Positions 22,684 to 22,737 of a DNA stretch of 22,737 bases are shown here, piece by piece (positions within the stretch are counted from its first letter, which is position 1; each line of letters begins with the position of its first letter). The position numbers and the translations under genes were made by a program. The DNA is from Burkholderiales bacterium. GTDB taxonomy: Bacteria; Pseudomonadota; Gammaproteobacteria; Burkholderiales; Burkholderiaceae_C. The stretch is from the NCBI GenBank assembly GCA_011391855.1, contig JAABPT010000101.1, forward strand, positions 1 to 22,737, given 5' to 3'. The notes under the pieces are model-generated. The model ran no database searches and was not told the DNA's origin. It saw only the letters and a list, made by a program, of their open reading frames with translations.

Positions 22684-22737
22684 TCAGGGCCGCCGCGCGC
22701 CGGGCTCGCCGTGGTCGAAGGCCTGCGGGTTGGGGTG
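22684..22737 (-). CDS. Possible C-terminal end of a minus-strand gene (truncated by window edge)
   Basis: On the minus strand a frame enters from the window edge and ends after 17 codons (HPNPQAFDHGEPGARRP then TGA). It would be convergent with the kinase gene. The fragment is far too short to identify, and it could be chance; it is listed only because the frame is open at the edge. The bases 22584-22683 between it and the kinase show no terminator or gene. Confidence 0.25.
   Translation of the reverse strand, partial: HPNPQAFDHGEPGARRP

Overview
The window is GC-rich, gene-dense DNA from a Gram-negative bacterium, most likely a betaproteobacterium of the order Burkholderiales. The protein sequences (Dpp-type peptide transporter, Burkholderiales-style small lipoprotein, PutA N-terminus, Spy/CpxP protein with two-component genes) fit that order. 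A menaquinone (men) gene set beside these is uncommon there. Rubrivivax-like lineages are known to carry MK-8, so such a lineage is a reasonable guess, but it is an inference and not proven by the window.

Layout. (1) 1-4172, plus strand: a tightly packed cobalamin-uptake operon, namely the end of a BtuB-like TonB-dependent receptor, btuF, btuC, btuD and a second BtuF-like protein without a signal peptide. Several junctions overlap by 1-4 bases. (2) 4227-9927, minus strand: a complete Dpp/Opp-type peptide ABC transporter in the order solute-binding protein, dppB, dppC, dppD, dppF. (3) 9928-10250: an intergenic region with a hairpin/T-tract in the transporter leader and a 17-18 bp direct repeat. 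(4) 10251-11216, plus strand: an M14-family aspartoacylase/succinylglutamate desuccinylase-like zinc hydrolase, followed by an inverted pair of REP-like palindromes. (5) 11307-15530, minus strand: menaquinone genes menB, a KPV-repeat protein of unknown function, menC and menE. (6) 15527-16525: a chimeric reading frame whose first half is the N-terminus of proline utilisation protein PutA and whose second half is the C-terminal part of MenH. (7) 16606-17724, minus strand: ornithine cyclodeaminase. (8) 17926-18492, minus strand: a small helical protein and a cold-shock protein with a clear Rho-independent terminator. (9) 18731-22583, plus strand: a lipoprotein, a Met-rich Spy/CpxP-like periplasmic protein, an OmpR-family response regulator and a HAMP histidine kinase. 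The last three form a Cpx-like envelope-stress module. A possible gene end on the minus strand touches the right edge.

The most notable object is the putA'-'menH chimera. Ornithine cyclodeaminase makes proline and PutA oxidises it, so ocd-putA is a sensible ancestral pair; menH-menB is a normal men-operon pair. The chimera joins these two gene neighbourhoods exactly at a His-Ser dipeptide, close to the MenH nucleophile serine. It implies a deletion or rearrangement (or an assembly error) that removed most of putA, the start of menH and perhaps menF and menD, which are absent here. No mobile element, CRISPR array, tRNA or rRNA was recognised.
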